Assembly (NCBI GenBank): GCA_022495005.1
Contig: JAGYXB010001338.1
Location: 1-64,000 of the forward strand
Length of the DNA: 64,000 bases
From: Rhyacophila brunnea
Lineage: Eukaryota; Arthropoda; Insecta; Trichoptera; Rhyacophilidae
Reading direction: 5' to 3'
In this document: in pieces, positions 23,064 through 33,889 of the stretch
Layout: every line of letters begins with the position of its first letter
Numbering within the stretch: position 1 is the stretch's first letter
Notes under the pieces: generated by a model
Seen by the model: only the letters and a program-made list of their open reading frames with translations
Told to the model about the DNA's origin: nothing
The model's database searches: none
Position numbers and translations under genes: made by a program

Positions 23064-24348
23064 CGAGGGTGGGTCAATAAGTCCTTAGAAAAGCCGACAG
23101 GTGGCGCGACTAGTACTGTAAGCGGTTTGTTTTCATGCAGCGGCACTACCGATTCAGTATGCTGCGAAGTTTCAATCAGATTGGTCGGGCTGTTGTGTGT
23201 TTCTCGTACATTTCTCGCTTGTGGAAAATGGAAAAATGTAAAATTGAGTTTAGAGCTGTTATTAAACATTTTAATATAAAAGGGTTAACAGCAAAGGAAA
23301 TAAAAAATGAGTTGGATTTAGTTCACGGCATATCTGCTCCTTCACTTGCAACCATTTATAACTGGTTAAATGAATTTAAACGTGGTCGTACATCAACAAA
23401 GGATGAACCACGCTCAGGACGTCCTGTAGAGGTGACTACACCAGAAATGATCAATAAAACCCACGATATGGTGTTAAGTGACCGAAGATTAAAGTTGAGT
23501 GAGATAATTGAGGTTACAGGGATCTCAAAAGGTAGCGTCATTTCTATTTTACATGACAAATTGGGCATGAAAAAGTTTCTGCAAGATGGGTGCCGCGTTT
23601 GCTCACAGTCGACAATAAACGCAATAGGGTGGTGGCAATAAAGCCCTGTTGTCGCTCATGCAACGCAATCTGGATGAATTTTTTCGTCGCTTTGTGACTG
23701 TAGATGAAACATGGATACACCACTATACTCCTGAGACGAAAGAACAGTCAAAGCAGTGGATTGCGAAAGGCGAACCATGTCCAAAGAAGGCGAAAACCGT
23801 AAAATCAGCAGGTAAGGCTATGGCTACTGTATTATGGGATGCACGTGGAATTATTTTCGTTGACTATTTGGAAAAAGGAAAAACAATAACAGGGGATTAT
23901 TATGCATCTTTATTGGACCAGCTAAAAAACAAAATTGAAGAAAAACGGCCTCATTTAAAACAGGAAAAAAATCCTCTTTCATCAGGACAATGCCCGTGTT
24001 CACACACGTTTACGATCAATGGCTAAAATTGAAGAATTGAAGTTCGAATTGGTCGACCACCCACCGTATTCGCCAGATTTAGCCCCCAGTGACTTTTTCC
24101 TTTTCCCCAAACTTAAAAAAATGGCTAAGTGGACAACGTTTTTTTTCAAATGAAGAAGTCATCGATCGGACAAATGCTTATTTTGAGGACCTTCCGAAAA
24201 CTTATTTTTCTGACGGTTTAAAAAAAATTGAGAAACGTCTAACCAAGTGTATTGAGCTCCAAGGAGATTATGTTGAGAAATTAAAAAAAAATACAAAAAT
24301 AAAAACTGTTTTAATGCTTTTTTCTAAGGAATTATTGACCCACCCTCG
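23064..24348 (+). mobile_element. mariner element, copy 1 (1285 bp)
   Basis: Inverted terminal repeats of about 28 bp, beginning CGAGGGTGGGTCAATAAGTC on the left and CGAGGGTGGGTCAATAATTC inward from the right, are flanked by the expected TA dinucleotides (23062-23063, 24349-24350). The interior is a full-length but frame-broken mariner transposase gene. Copies 2 (32033) and 3 (46074) are nearly identical and lie in the opposite orientation. Full length and paired ends mean it could in principle be mobilised in trans (inference). Confidence 0.97.
23228..24280 (+). pseudogene. mariner transposase, copy 1, frameshifted
   Basis: The protein would bind the terminal repeats and cut and paste DNA through a DD34D catalytic site. 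The N-terminal helix-turn-helix domain runs from MEKCKIEFRAVIKHFN at 23228 through TIYNWLNEFKRG. The WVPRLLTVDNKRNRV linker motif lies near 23590, the first catalytic Asp in VDETWIHHYTPET near 23703, the second in QDNARVHT near 23988, and the third in PPYSPDLAPSD near 24067. Relative to the other copies I see a lost base in the A-run before TTTCTGC (about 23573), a loss near 23640, an extra A near 23957, an extra C near 24106 and an extra T near 24281 that removes the normal stop. All three catalytic residues are still encoded, in different frames. Confidence 0.93.
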
Positions 24349-24353
24349 TAAGT

Positions 24354-24445
24354 AGGATGGTCATAGCGGTAAAGCAAGCACATTGTCGCAAATCCAATGG
24401 TTACAGGCCCAAGTCCTGTCGGGCATCGTATTTATTTTTAAATTC
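24354..24445 (+). repeat. tRNA-derived SINE, family beta, copy 1
   Basis: It starts two bases after the mariner's TA. A-box-like TGGTCATAGCGG (24358) and a B-box-like segment near 24410 (GCCCAAGTCCTGTCGGGC) are followed by a T-rich tail. It aligns with the minus-strand copy at 31948-32030 and partly with 55543-55600. Confidence 0.55.
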
Positions 24446-25670
24446 TAGTAGATCCTATATAATATATGAGGTATTTTCAAATTATGTAGGTATATGCAGC
24501 CTTCTATATATAAGTTAATTCTAAATGTATCAAAGTCAATCAATAGCTAAAAATATAGTTATTTGGGATATCTTTGGAAACCTGAACAATATATTTACGT
24601 AATAGAAAATATATGACATTATCATAAAATAGTATATAGTAGTAAGTATATTAGAGGTGGGAAAACTGGTCGCTTTTGAAGACTAAGTATACTTACTACT
24701 ACTACTAGTATAAAAAAATACTTAGTAAGTATCAAAACTTGTTTAAAAATACTTACTAGTATTTGGAATACTATATAGAGCGTTTGGCGTGCGTAGTCTC
24801 ATACTAAATTGGAACTAAAACTTAACTCCATATTAGTATTTGAAATATCGACATCAATAGAATCGCTAAAAATACACTGAGCTGGTCTTTTCGAAATTTT
24901 CCATTTATTATAAAATTTTAAACACATTTAAAATTTATGAGTTGTTTTTATGTTATGTTATAATATTCTGTTAACAAAAAATGAATAACAATGATTTTTG
25001 TATTGTAAACTGCGTCACCTCAGTCACTCACCGCATTTCCGAGAGAATAATATGCTGCTACAGAAAATTTATGACCTATTGTTCATACATAAGATGATGT
25101 CATTCGCATGCATAGACTAATAAATTAAAATATACTTGTATTCGAGTGCGCATTTATTGTCACTAGTATTGAAAGTTTACTAACTAGCCAGCGACTCGCG
25201 ATGATATCATCACAAGTTTATTGGGCCACACGTACTGAGTATGGGTAGTTTCATTTTTCTATTGGATATAATAATTATCTGAGAAGTGTTTTCAAAATGA
25301 TGTGTGCTCAATACATAATTAGAATGTTACATTCTTAAATCTTGTGAATTATTCGTTGAATAAAAAAAATTGTTAATTAAACATTATGTAGATATCTATT
25401 TATCCATACAAATAATAAATAATTTAAATAGGTTATTTTAAAGAACGCCCTTCTAAAATATTTCAAATGTGAGTTAGAATAGTTCTGCATTCAGACGGTC
25501 TGTATAATGTATATAACGGGTAATATACAAAAAGGCTTTTTGAGGGAGACAGAAAATTAAAATTTTGTAGTTAATAGCTTATATTTTTATATTTTATCAC
25601 GTAGCTCATTATAGGTACCTATTCGATACACATTCCATTAAGACGATACATCAGTGAAACGAAAAATAAT
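24446..25670. other. A+T-rich DNA with degenerate repeats
   Basis: TAGAGGTGGGAAAACTGG at about 24653 resembles a hAT-type end, followed by reiterated ACTTACTACT/AGTAAGTAT motifs to about 24775, but no partner end was found. A short family X copy lies at 25338-25378. The segment 25455-25500 matches 4995-5045 in reverse. Confidence 0.4.
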
Positions 25671-26310
25671 TTTCAACTATAGCCGCGACGAATTCTGGAC
25701 ACGCTGGCATTCGGAGAGCGAACGTCGAGGTGTCAATACGTCAATTTATTTCGTGATGGCGACGGGGGTATTAATTCTTAAATCGTGTAAAGTTGACTAA
25801 AAACTTTACCCATTTACTTGAAAAAAAAAACATGTCAGTGAATACATTATTATTGTTACTAATAGAACAATAAACAGAACATTAAATGGACGCATGTTGG
25901 ATTTATATGACAAATTATATTTCGTTCGGCATGCGTCACTTGCACTCGCGACCTGCAAGCCACGATCTTTTTAGACCATGCCTCAACTGAAGTGTAGCCT
26001 TAAGGCGTAAAAGCCACTTAACGCAGCAAGTAGAGCTCTCGTGCAAAATTTCACAAGTGGCGCGTAAATCATCGAAAATACGACGTAATCAAATACGCCA
26101 GCGCACACTGGATTTGACGACGGATTATGCGCGCCCGCCCCATGAGTCATCGTTTTTTGGCTTCTCGGCGATACGAATGAACGAAAATACAATGTAGTCC
26201 ATTCATTGAACGCGGCGAGCAAAATCACGCTCCGGAAGCGTCGTCGATCGACGGGCGAGAAGCCATTATTTAATAACAGAGAACTCATTGTTTAATTTTA
26301 TTGCGTGTCC
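25671..26310. promoter_or_regulatory. G+C/CpG-richer island, function unknown
   Basis: This stretch is much richer in CpG than the rest of the window, for example CGCGACGAATTC at 25682, CATGCGTCACTTGCACTCGC near 25930, GCGCGCCCGCCCC at 26129, and GTCGTCGATCGACGGGCG near 26240. A 101-codon minus-strand frame crosses it but looks arbitrary. It could be a promoter region, an exon of a host gene or an old element; no repeat pairing or splice-bounded coding was recognised. Confidence 0.25.
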
Positions 26311-27401
26311 GATATTTCGCTGGTAGAATAATGTCATCATGAATATTAATTACAAGCCCCGAAATAATATAATATTTTATTGCTTTGTTATAAGAGGCGC
26401 TGTAATAATAATTATTTTGTGCTGCTTGAGCCGCTTATTACATAGGTGAAGGGTAATGCGCGGGTGGGAGGGGGCCTACTCAGTAGTGAGCGCGTCGAGC
26501 GCTTTTTTGGTGGGCTTTATGCCTAAGGGTCGCAATAATTGTCTCGTAGTTTTTGAGAAAATGCAATATTTCGCATTGTTTATTTTCCACGTATGCTATG
26601 TACGTATTTAATGATAGCTAACCTAATAAAGTTTTATCTCAAGGTGGTAAGTCATTGTATAGAATTTATTTGTTCTGATATTTTTGACATTATGACTGAT
26701 TTATTACGGTTTTTTAGTGTTGTAAAATAATCTGAACATGTCTAGGTGCCTGATGAATGAAAAGGCTTAATTGTATTTAAAAAAGATTGCGAGTATGTAT
26801 TTATGGTTAATAACTGAAGAAAAAGAGCAGATGTTTGAACAAAATAGAAGATATATCTACAGATGTATCGTATTTTTCGAGGAAACTATACATTGAAAAA
26901 TATGCAACCCGTTCATTTATAACAATGAAAGTGCATATCATAATACCGTACTCAGCGATCACTTTTCTTTTCGCGAATTCCGCAGTAAAATGAAAATTTG
27001 CATGCAATTAAAAAAGAACGAACATTGCACGGTAATCAACGCTTTTGGTCAGCAAAACGCGCGCATTGATTTTTTTAATATGCATAGATTAAAAATGATA
27101 TATTGCCGAGAAATAAAAAATAATTACTTTCAATAAAATAAAATAATATATATTACACTTTCGTTACGCAGACAAGCGTGTAAATGGAGCGTTATGAATA
27201 ATTATTATTATAAATCTATTTCAGAAAAAAAAACTAATTGTATTTCAAAAAATATACATCTTAATAATTTCAACTATTATGATGCATGCCTTTTTTAATA
27301 TTCATGATATTCGCTTTAATATATACATAATTCAATACTCATTTATAGACTTAGGTCGCACGATATAGTGTGCCGAAATTTAGTAAGAAGATACCTACAA
27401 T
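26311..27401. other. A+T-rich DNA, nothing coding
   Basis: A CpG-containing patch lies at 26455-26515 (GGTGGGAGGGGGCC and GAGCGCGTCGAGCGC). The rest is A+T-rich without recognised repeats. Confidence 0.35.
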
Positions 27402-27866
27402 TAGAGTTGGGTTTCGGGAATTTCCCGACGGGAATTCTCGAGAAATTTTCGAGATTTTCCATTCCGAATCTCGAGAATTGAAATTTTTAACATTTCGGGA
27501 AATCCCGAGATCTCGACAATCTTCTCTCGGGATTCGGGATTTCTTTATTATCAAATATTAATTGAAAAAATGATTTTCTATATGAAAAAAGTGGACAGAA
27601 AACACAAAACGTTCAAAGACTGATCGGGCATTTAACACAGTTAAGCCAACGTCGACTCAAAATGAGCGCAATTTTTGCAACATCAGGGAATTTTGTGTCT
27701 CAAAAGCGTACGCGATTGCCAGACGCAGCGATTGACAGTCTGTGTTTTTTGAAATTCTATTTTAATAAGTAATGTTTTGAATTATTTTTGTTTTCCTACT
27801 TCTATTTTGTTTGTCTTCTTACATAAATAAAAAAAAAGTCTGTTTTTGCACTGATTAAAGGATTGT
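27402..27866 (+). mobile_element. hAT-like MITE family B, copy 2 (right end missing)
   Basis: It begins TAGAGTTGGGTTTCGGGAA and stays colinear with copy 1 (16299) through GACTGATCGGG and the T-rich core, then stops at about 27866 before the right subterminal repeats. The other end is lost, so it is immobile. Confidence 0.85.
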
Positions 27867-27910
27867 TGGATTGACATGTTTTTTTTAAATTATTAGATCT
27901 TTAAATGTGT

Positions 27911-28005
27911 TGCAGTGTATAAAACCTTTCCAAATTGTCGCGGAACACCTATTCAGGTTCGGCGGAACACTGGTGTTCCGCGGAACATAATTTGGGAAAC
28001 CCTGC
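27911..28005. repeat. Fragment related to hAT-like family J
   Basis: TTCGGCGGAACACTGGTGTTCCGCGGAACATAATTTGGGAAACCCTGC carries the TTCCGCGGAAC motif and TTTGGG-AACC end of family J (30449). The left side shows the partially matching CTTTCCAAATTGTCGCGGAA. The ends are too degraded for a target duplication. Confidence 0.45.
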
Positions 28006-28169
28006 ATTATTTAATGAAAAAATCCTCATCGGTGATAAAGCCCATTTTTGGTTAAATCACTTATAATATATGGTATAATTGTCGCATTTGGAATAATTAA
28101 AAACCACATATTATTCTTGAAATACATTTATATCCGCAAAAATGAACAGTTTGGTGTGGTTAATGATCT

Positions 28170-28357
28170 AGAGGTGTAATTGGGCCGTATTGATTTGAAA
28201 ACAAAAATGACAATGCAGTTACGAGAACGCTACAGAAACGTGAAGGTATGAATTAAATGATTTTGATCTGGACGAAATGTGGTTCCAATAAGACGGTGCA
28301 ACATACCATACAGTTCCTGACACAATCTACTTATTGATATAACAATTTGGTATATAT
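28170..28357 (+). pseudogene. Fragment of a DDE transposase (Tc1/mariner-related)
   Basis: Conceptual translation gives GPY-stop-FENKNDNAV, then after a frame change RERYRNV, then DLDEMWFQ-stop-DGATYHTVPDTIY. The DEMWFQ-DGAT-HT block is the second catalytic Asp region of a well-known insect DDE transposase family, and GPYFFEN..AVT..GERY precedes it in intact relatives (family knowledge). Two stops and a frame change kill it. It ends where the long-TIR element D begins, and no downstream half was found beyond 29140. Confidence 0.7.
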
Positions 28358-29140
28358 GTTACGCCGAATGTGCGAAATTGAATATTACATGAAATGGGCA
28401 AAATTTTGCCTAAATCATGAAAAATGCAAGCCCGTTGCCTTATTCATGAATTAGACAAAATATCTGGAGAGTGCGTGAAATCGGCAGTGATTTTTCTGCC
28501 TACTTCATGTCTTGGACAAATTAGATAGTAGCGCTACGATGGTATTTTTTGCAACTAAACTAAATGTATCAAATGCTCATGGATTAGTCAAAATGTACAT
28601 TTATATTATCTATGGTCAAAATAGATGATCGCGCTCCGTGGTGTTTTTTGCAACTAAACAAATGTGTCAAATGTCATTGATTTGAATGACGTTCATATCC
28701 ATTTACTATATATGATTAACTATAATATGATAACGGAAGAATTTTATTGAAAAGTATTTTCGCGATTTGATTCGTGCTTGGGTATCAATTGTGCAATGGT
28801 CGATAGAATGTTTGTGATAGTTTGTTGACACTTGATAGCTAACCTCAAAATGGACATTCAGTTGAATAATTTAATGCAGAATTACAAAACCTAACCTAAC
28901 CTAATAATAATAATATTATATTATGTCCAATTACTAAACTAACTAATAAAACCATCCGTATTAAATTTACTTTTTCTTCTGTCATGTTGACAGTTCAAGA
29001 ATTCCATACCGTGGCGAATTCATGTACTCAGCAGAAAAATTACCTAATTCATGAATAAGGCAACAGGCTTGACTATTACATGAATTAGCCAAAATTTTGC
29101 CCATTTCATGTAATAGTCAATTTCGCACATTCGGTGTAAC
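28358..29140. mobile_element. Long-TIR non-autonomous element, family D (783 bp)
   Basis: Terminal inverted repeats of about 97 bp (28358-28454 and 29044-29140) begin GTTACGCCGAATGTGCGAAA and GTTACACCGAATGTGCGAAA. They contain reiterated ATTCATGAATTA and ATTACATGAA motifs. The middle holds an approximate duplication around TTTTTTGCAACTAAAC (about 28545 and 28645) and a short CCTAACCTAACCTAA tract near 28892. Flanks are TATATAT-like on both sides, so a duplication of about 6-7 bp is possible but ambiguous. No coding frame. Confidence 0.8.
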
Positions 29141-30171
29141 ATATATATGTATCTTATTTGATAACTTTAGAAATTATAAAATATATAAAACAAATCACTT
29201 TGACATCATTGACACATCGGAGGTTTAAACAGTTAAAGCCGGCTAAAACGCAACTATGACCCAACGTCTCAAAATATTAAATCCAATCTACTCATCCTTT
29301 GGCAAATCACTTTCGATGGATGTTACGTGTAAAACGTCTCCATTTTGCATAACAGACATGACGATTTTTCGGTTGGCATACCGCACGATCGCAGCTCAGG
29401 TATGACAAATGCACCAAATTAATAGCAACCCGATAACATGGCATTTTAAATTCCGAACCAGTCCGCCTAGATTCGAAAGAAGAAGAATTTGACACTTTCT
29501 ACGAGCGGCACACGATTAGGCAACGCAACATTAAATCGATAGCTATTAATAAATTGACATTAGTGAGTTACAACTTACAATATTATAAAATATGAAGGTG
29601 AAATCTCACATACGGTATACATAGTTTTAATTATAATGTCAGTATAACGACATTTACATGTATATATTTAACAGATCGATATAACCAAACCGTAAATCAA
29701 TGCGTATGTCAAATTAATAATAAAAAAAACGAATGAAATAATTTGTTCACTTACCGGTTTTTTTAAATGATTGATTCACTGTTGACGTATTGAGCTATCT
29801 GAAAAACGAAAAAGAAAATCATTAATAATACATACCAATATTATTTTTTTGAACACATTAAAAAAATGTTAGTAGGTACCTACATAATATAATTTAAAAC
29901 TGAAATATGGCATGGTGCAGTGGTCTTTCATACTTTTTCGTTTTACGGCGGGTTTCATGCGCTGACGGGTTTGGAGACCCCCTTTCGAACATTTTCTCTA
30001 TGCGATAAAATACAAGTATTACAGATAGGTACAGTAATGGTATATTTTTTTCAGGAATGCTTAATTCTTTAATTGTTTTTTTTACACTCAGATTGTGAAA
30101 AATATGTACGTATCTTTTAAAGATATTCAAATTTAATTATAAAGCGACCGCTTAATCTGCATCAGTGCAGT
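29141..30171. other. A+T-rich DNA, nothing recognised
   Basis: No repeats paired within the window. The segment 29290-29500 is more balanced in composition, with a 62-codon minus frame that I do not recognise. Confidence 0.35.
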
Positions 30172-30446
30172 TCTATACACAAGGCAAGTCTATTCTATAC
30201 ACAAGGCGGCTATTGTCGACCATCGACGGTAGTTTATAATATTGATGTATTAAGTTAATATAATTGTTACAATAAGTTAGCCGTTTAAACTATCAAAGCT
30301 GTCTATCTCGCTCGAAAAGTTAAGACAGCCAAGAGAGGGGCTGTTAAAACATAGCATATTGTGACAGTTAACTTATTGTAACAATTAACTTCCTAAATAT
30401 ATAAATATGATAAACTACGCCGATAGCGACCTTGTTTATAGAAGAG
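30172..30446. mobile_element. Foldback MITE family F, copy 2, interrupted
   Basis: The left end GTCTATTCTATACACAAGG (30189) pairs with CCTTGTTTATAGAA on the right. The core TAAGTTAGCCGTTTAAAC is shared with 11.04 kb. The left terminus is partly duplicated (TTCTATACACAAGGC at 30172 and again at 30194). The right end is split by element J: the final GAATAGAC reappears just after it at 30794-30801. Confidence 0.75.
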
Positions 30447-30448
30447 AC

Positions 30449-30793
30449 CGGTGGTCTTCAAACTGTGTTCCGCGGCACCTCTCTGGGGGTTCCGCGAGTC
30501 AAAATAAAAATTCGCGAGTCAAAAAAAATTGTACTTTTGTAATTTCGTTAGTATAGTAGCGCTTTATTTTAAAATCTCCTATTATATTCTTACATGCATA
30601 TTCTGTCTCTTTCTAACTTTCTAAAATTAACAAAAAATACAATAATTTTCTTTGATTGTCCTTACATAAAGTAACTCTAACACATTGATCTATATTATTT
30701 TAAGATATATTTTTCAAAGGATGGGATGGGGTTCCCCGAAAAAAACTTATAATTCTAAGGGTTCCGTGAGTCGACAAAGTTTGGAGACCACTG
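30449..30793. mobile_element. hAT-like element, family J (345 bp), nested
   Basis: The ends CGGTGGTCTTCAAACTGTGT and (inward from the right) CAGTGGTCTCCAAACTTTGT form an inverted repeat. Just inside are GTTCCGCGGCACC and, on the right side, GGTTCCGTGAGTCG. Flanking octamers GAAGAGAC and GAATAGAC differ at one position. It sits in the right terminus of MITE F copy 2. No coding frame. Confidence 0.8.
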
Positions 30794-30801
30794 GAATAGA
30801 C

Positions 30802-31269
30802 CCACAGAGACCTACCACTCACTCATAGCACGGTGTCCTAAAATACACAACTTGTGTGATGGATGCACTGCATTTTTCAAATCGTGGAACCAGTCTCTCC
30901 AAGTTACCACACCAACAACTGAATAATACCTACATAAGAGATAAATTATTATTGATAATCTGTTTCCAAACATTAAGCTCCATTCATATGGACAACATGC
31001 TTAATACTCAAGCAACGTTAAACACAGTTTTAAGTGTAATACTATATCATAAACGAATTGGGCTTGGTTATTATGCATTTCTTGCCCTGGTCTAGGTACA
31101 TAATTTCAGCCAGATATCCAAAAATGTGATATTTGTAGTTTGGGGTTACATATACATGGATGCCAAAAATGTCGCAGGTATTTAACCGACAGCTTCAAGA
31201 ATTTACTGTAAAATAATATTCATTATATTTGGTAGTGAATATATAGGAGAGGTTTACAAAACGACAATC
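30802..31269. other. A+T-rich DNA, nothing recognised
   Basis: A 79-codon plus frame (30856-31095) is present but has no recognisable features. No repeat pairing. Confidence 0.3.
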
Positions 31270-31272
31270 TTA

Positions 31273-31606
31273 GGCCCGTTTCAGACGGGACACCGGTGTC
31301 GCGTTCGATATAATAATATAGGAGGCCTTTGTATTCAAATAAAGGGGGCTTTGTATTATGTTTATGGACGCCCCAGAGCTAATGAGTCAACGCATAATTT
31401 CGCGTTATAATTAAGAACATAAAACTGGCTGAACAAGTGTATCGGCGGCTTGAGAATGTGGCGGCCGACGGAAAAGTGTACCTGACACGCGTTGACTCAT
31501 TAGCTCTGCGGCATTCATAAACATAATATAAAAGCCCCTTTATTCGAATACAAAGGCCTCCTATAGTATAACGAGCGCGACAACGGTGTCCCGTCTGAAA
31601 CGGGCC
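31273..31606. mobile_element. TTA-flanked foldback MITE, family E, copy 1 (334 bp)
   Basis: Arms of about 110 bp or more start GGCCCGTTTCAGACGGGACA and GGCCCGTTTCAGACGGGACA (inward from the right), include GACACCGGTGTCGCG and CCTTTGTATTC blocks, and extend inward to GAGCTAATGAGTCAACGC paired with GCGTTGACTCATTAGCTC. The flanks are TTA (31270-31272, 31607-31609). A 3-bp TTA duplication with G/C-rich ends points to PIF/Harbinger (inference). A second copy is at 48550. Confidence 0.88.
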
Positions 31607-31609
31607 TTA

Positions 31610-31947
31610 GACTATAGATACATCTACGAATGCATTTCACCAGGGCCGCACCAATGATGGTTGCCATTTCCAATATACGTATTATTTGTATTGTAATAAA
31701 AATTATCGAGAACTTTTTTGCTGTCCATAAAAACAATTCATTGAAATAATGCCCAGTCAAATATTATAACTTAATTACTCGGTTAATGTACTGACTATAT
31801 TATACAATTAAATGTTTGTAGATTCTATTTATGGCAATTGTGATAAGATACTAAACCGTTCTATTGAGGCTTTGAGAGAATACTTTTCAGTACATTTGTA
31901 CACAAACACTTCTGAGAAAATATAGTATAACCAATAGAAAAAATCTT
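31610..31947. other. A+T-rich DNA, nothing recognised
   Basis: No repeat or coding remnant was seen. Confidence 0.3.
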
Positions 31948-32030
31948 TTTGAAAAAAGTAAGACACCCCTACAGGATATTGAACCCTGCATCTCCCGGGT
32001 TTACGTCCTATCCGCGCATTACCTCTATGC
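31948..32030 (-). repeat. tRNA-derived SINE, family beta, copy 2
   Basis: On the minus strand it reads TAGCATAGAGGTAATGCGCG (A-box-like), then GGGTTCAATATCCTG (B-box-like), then a T-rich end with CTTTTTTC. The head abuts the mariner at 32033, so the mariner landed at the SINE's 5' edge. Confidence 0.6.
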
Positions 32031-32032
32031 TA

Positions 32033-33326
32033 CGAGGGTGGGTCAATAATTCCTTAGAAAAAAGCATTAAAACAGTTTTTATTTTTGTATTTTTTTTTTA
32101 TTTCTCAACATAATCTCCTTGGAGCTCAATACACTTGGTTAGACGTTTCTCAATTTTTTAAACCGTCAGAAAAATAAGTTTTCGGAAGGTCCTCAAAATA
32201 AGCATTTGTCCGATCGATGACTTCTTCATTTGAAAAAAATCGTTGTCCACTTAGCCATTTTTTTAAGTTTGGGAAAGGAAAAAGTCACTGGGGGCTAAAT
32301 CTGGCGAATAAGGTGGGTGGTCGACCAATTCGAACTTCAATTCTTCAATTTTAGCCATTGATCGTAAACATGTGTGAACACGGGCATTGTCCTGATGAAA
32401 GAGGATTTTTTTCCTTTTTAAATGAGGCCGTTTTCTTCAATTTTGTTTTTTAGCTGGTCCAATAAAGATGCATAATAATCCCCTGTTATTGTTTTCCTTT
32501 TTCCAAATAGTCAACGAAAATAATTTCACGTGCATCCCAAAATACAGTAGCCATAACCTTACCAGCTGATTTTACGGTTTTCGCCTTCTTTGGACATGGT
32601 TCGCCTTTCGCAATCCACTGCTTTGACTGTTCTTTCGTCTCAGGAGTATAGTGGTGTATCCATGTTTCATCTACAGTCACAAAGCGACGAAAAATTCATC
32701 CGGATTGCGTTGCATGGGCGACAACAGGGCTTTTGAGGCCACCACCCTATTGCGTTTATTGTCGACTGTGAGCAAACGCGGCACCCATCTTGCAGAAATT
32801 TTTTCATGCCCAATTTGTCATGTAAAATAGAAATGACGCTACCTTTTGAGATCCCTGTAACCTCAATTATCTCACTCAACTTTCTTCTTCGGTCACTTAA
32901 CACCATATCGTGGATTTTATTGATCATTTCTGGTGTAGTCACCTCTACAAGACGTCCTGAGCGTGGTTCATCCTTTTGTTGATGTACGACCACGTTTAAA
33001 TTCATTTAACCAGTTATAAATAGTTGCAAGTGAAGGAGCAGATATGCCGTGAACTAAATCCAACTCATTTTTATTTCCTTTGCTGTTAACCCTTTTATAT
33101 TAAAATGTTTAATAACAGCTCTAAACTCAATTTTCTCCATTTTCCATTTTTCCATTTTCCACAAGCAAATTTTTTTAAATGTACGAGAAACACACAACAA
33201 CCCGACCAATCTGATTGAAACTTCGCAGCATACTGAATCGGTAGTGCCGCTGCATGTAAACAAACCGCTTGCAGTACTAGTCGCGCCACCTGTCGGCTTT
33301 TCTAAGGACTTATTGACCCACCCTCG
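32033..33326 (-). mobile_element. mariner element, copy 2 (1294 bp)
   Basis: The terminal repeat CGAGGGTGGGTCAATAATTC lies at the left and its partner at 33326, with TA on both sides (32031-32032, 33327-33328). The internal sequence is nearly identical to copies 1 and 3. Compared with copy 1 it has extra GGAAAAATGG units just upstream of the start region. Confidence 0.97.
32098..33155 (-). pseudogene. mariner transposase, copy 2, frameshifted
   Basis: The start is at MEKWKMEKIEFRAVIKHFN (33155), with a second in-frame Met at 33140 that matches the common N-terminus. The normal stop after VEK is retained at 32098. The frame breaks at a shortened A-run near KEIK-N (about 33070), an added A near TSTK (about 32973), the A-run before TTTCTGC (about 32805), a loss in KGKTIT (about 32490), and a lost T in the SDFFLF region (about 32280). 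The catalytic Asp motifs VDETW, QDNARVHT and PYSPDLAPSD are all still encoded. The protein length without breaks would be about 350 residues, normal for mariner. Confidence 0.93.
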
Positions 33327-33328
33327 TA

Positions 33329-33459
33329 CGTTAATTATGAATTGATTATATCATTATATTTTTAATCAGCAGTATTTTGCCGCTCCATTAATTGTGCCGC
33401 CCGGGTACCCTCGCTTAGCACGTCCCTATATTACACCTAGATGACTAGACTCGTACACT
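33329..33459. other. Short spacer
   Basis: Contains GTGCCGCCCGGGTACCC near 33396. No feature was recognised. Confidence 0.3.
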
Positions 33460-33465
33460 GAGCTC

Positions 33466-33883
33466 TTGGGACTAAGACAACCAGACGCCAGGACAATTGG
33501 GCGCCGCACTGTTGAATGAAATAAATAGACGTTCGTTACGATTTTATACAGAAAGTAGACAAGAAATTTATCTACCACTTAGTAGTTTTAATTCATGCTC
33601 TTAACATAATGTTTTATTGCATATTAAAAATTATTATGAATAAGGCTTTTTATAAAAATAAAAGAACTCTCTTGAACTTAAACATACCATGCATAATTAA
33701 ATCAATATTTACGTGTGCATATTTAAATTCTCAACAAGTAAATAATAATAAAATAATTTAAATATAAATAATAATATTAAATATATATTTAAAAAACCTA
33801 TAATTCACAAACGTCTATTTATTTTCGAGTTTCATTCGTTTGCGTGGCGCTCAGTTGTCCCAGCGCCGAATCGTCCTAGACCC
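33466..33883. mobile_element. Non-autonomous element, family S (418 bp)
   Basis: The left end TTGGGACTAAGACAACCAGA and the right end, inward GGGTCTAGGACGATTCGG, pair imperfectly and continue with GGACAATTGGGCGCC against GGGACAACTGAGCGCC and AAATAAATAGACGTTCGT against AAATAAATAGACGTTTGT. GAGCTC borders both sides (33460-33465, 33884-33889), a possible 6-bp duplication. The core is A+T-rich with no frame. Confidence 0.75.
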
Positions 33884-33889
33884 GAGCTC

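Noticed and set aside
25983..26288. 101-codon minus frame in the CpG-richer island as a gene
   Set aside because: No recognisable motif and no supporting start, splice or polyadenylation context.
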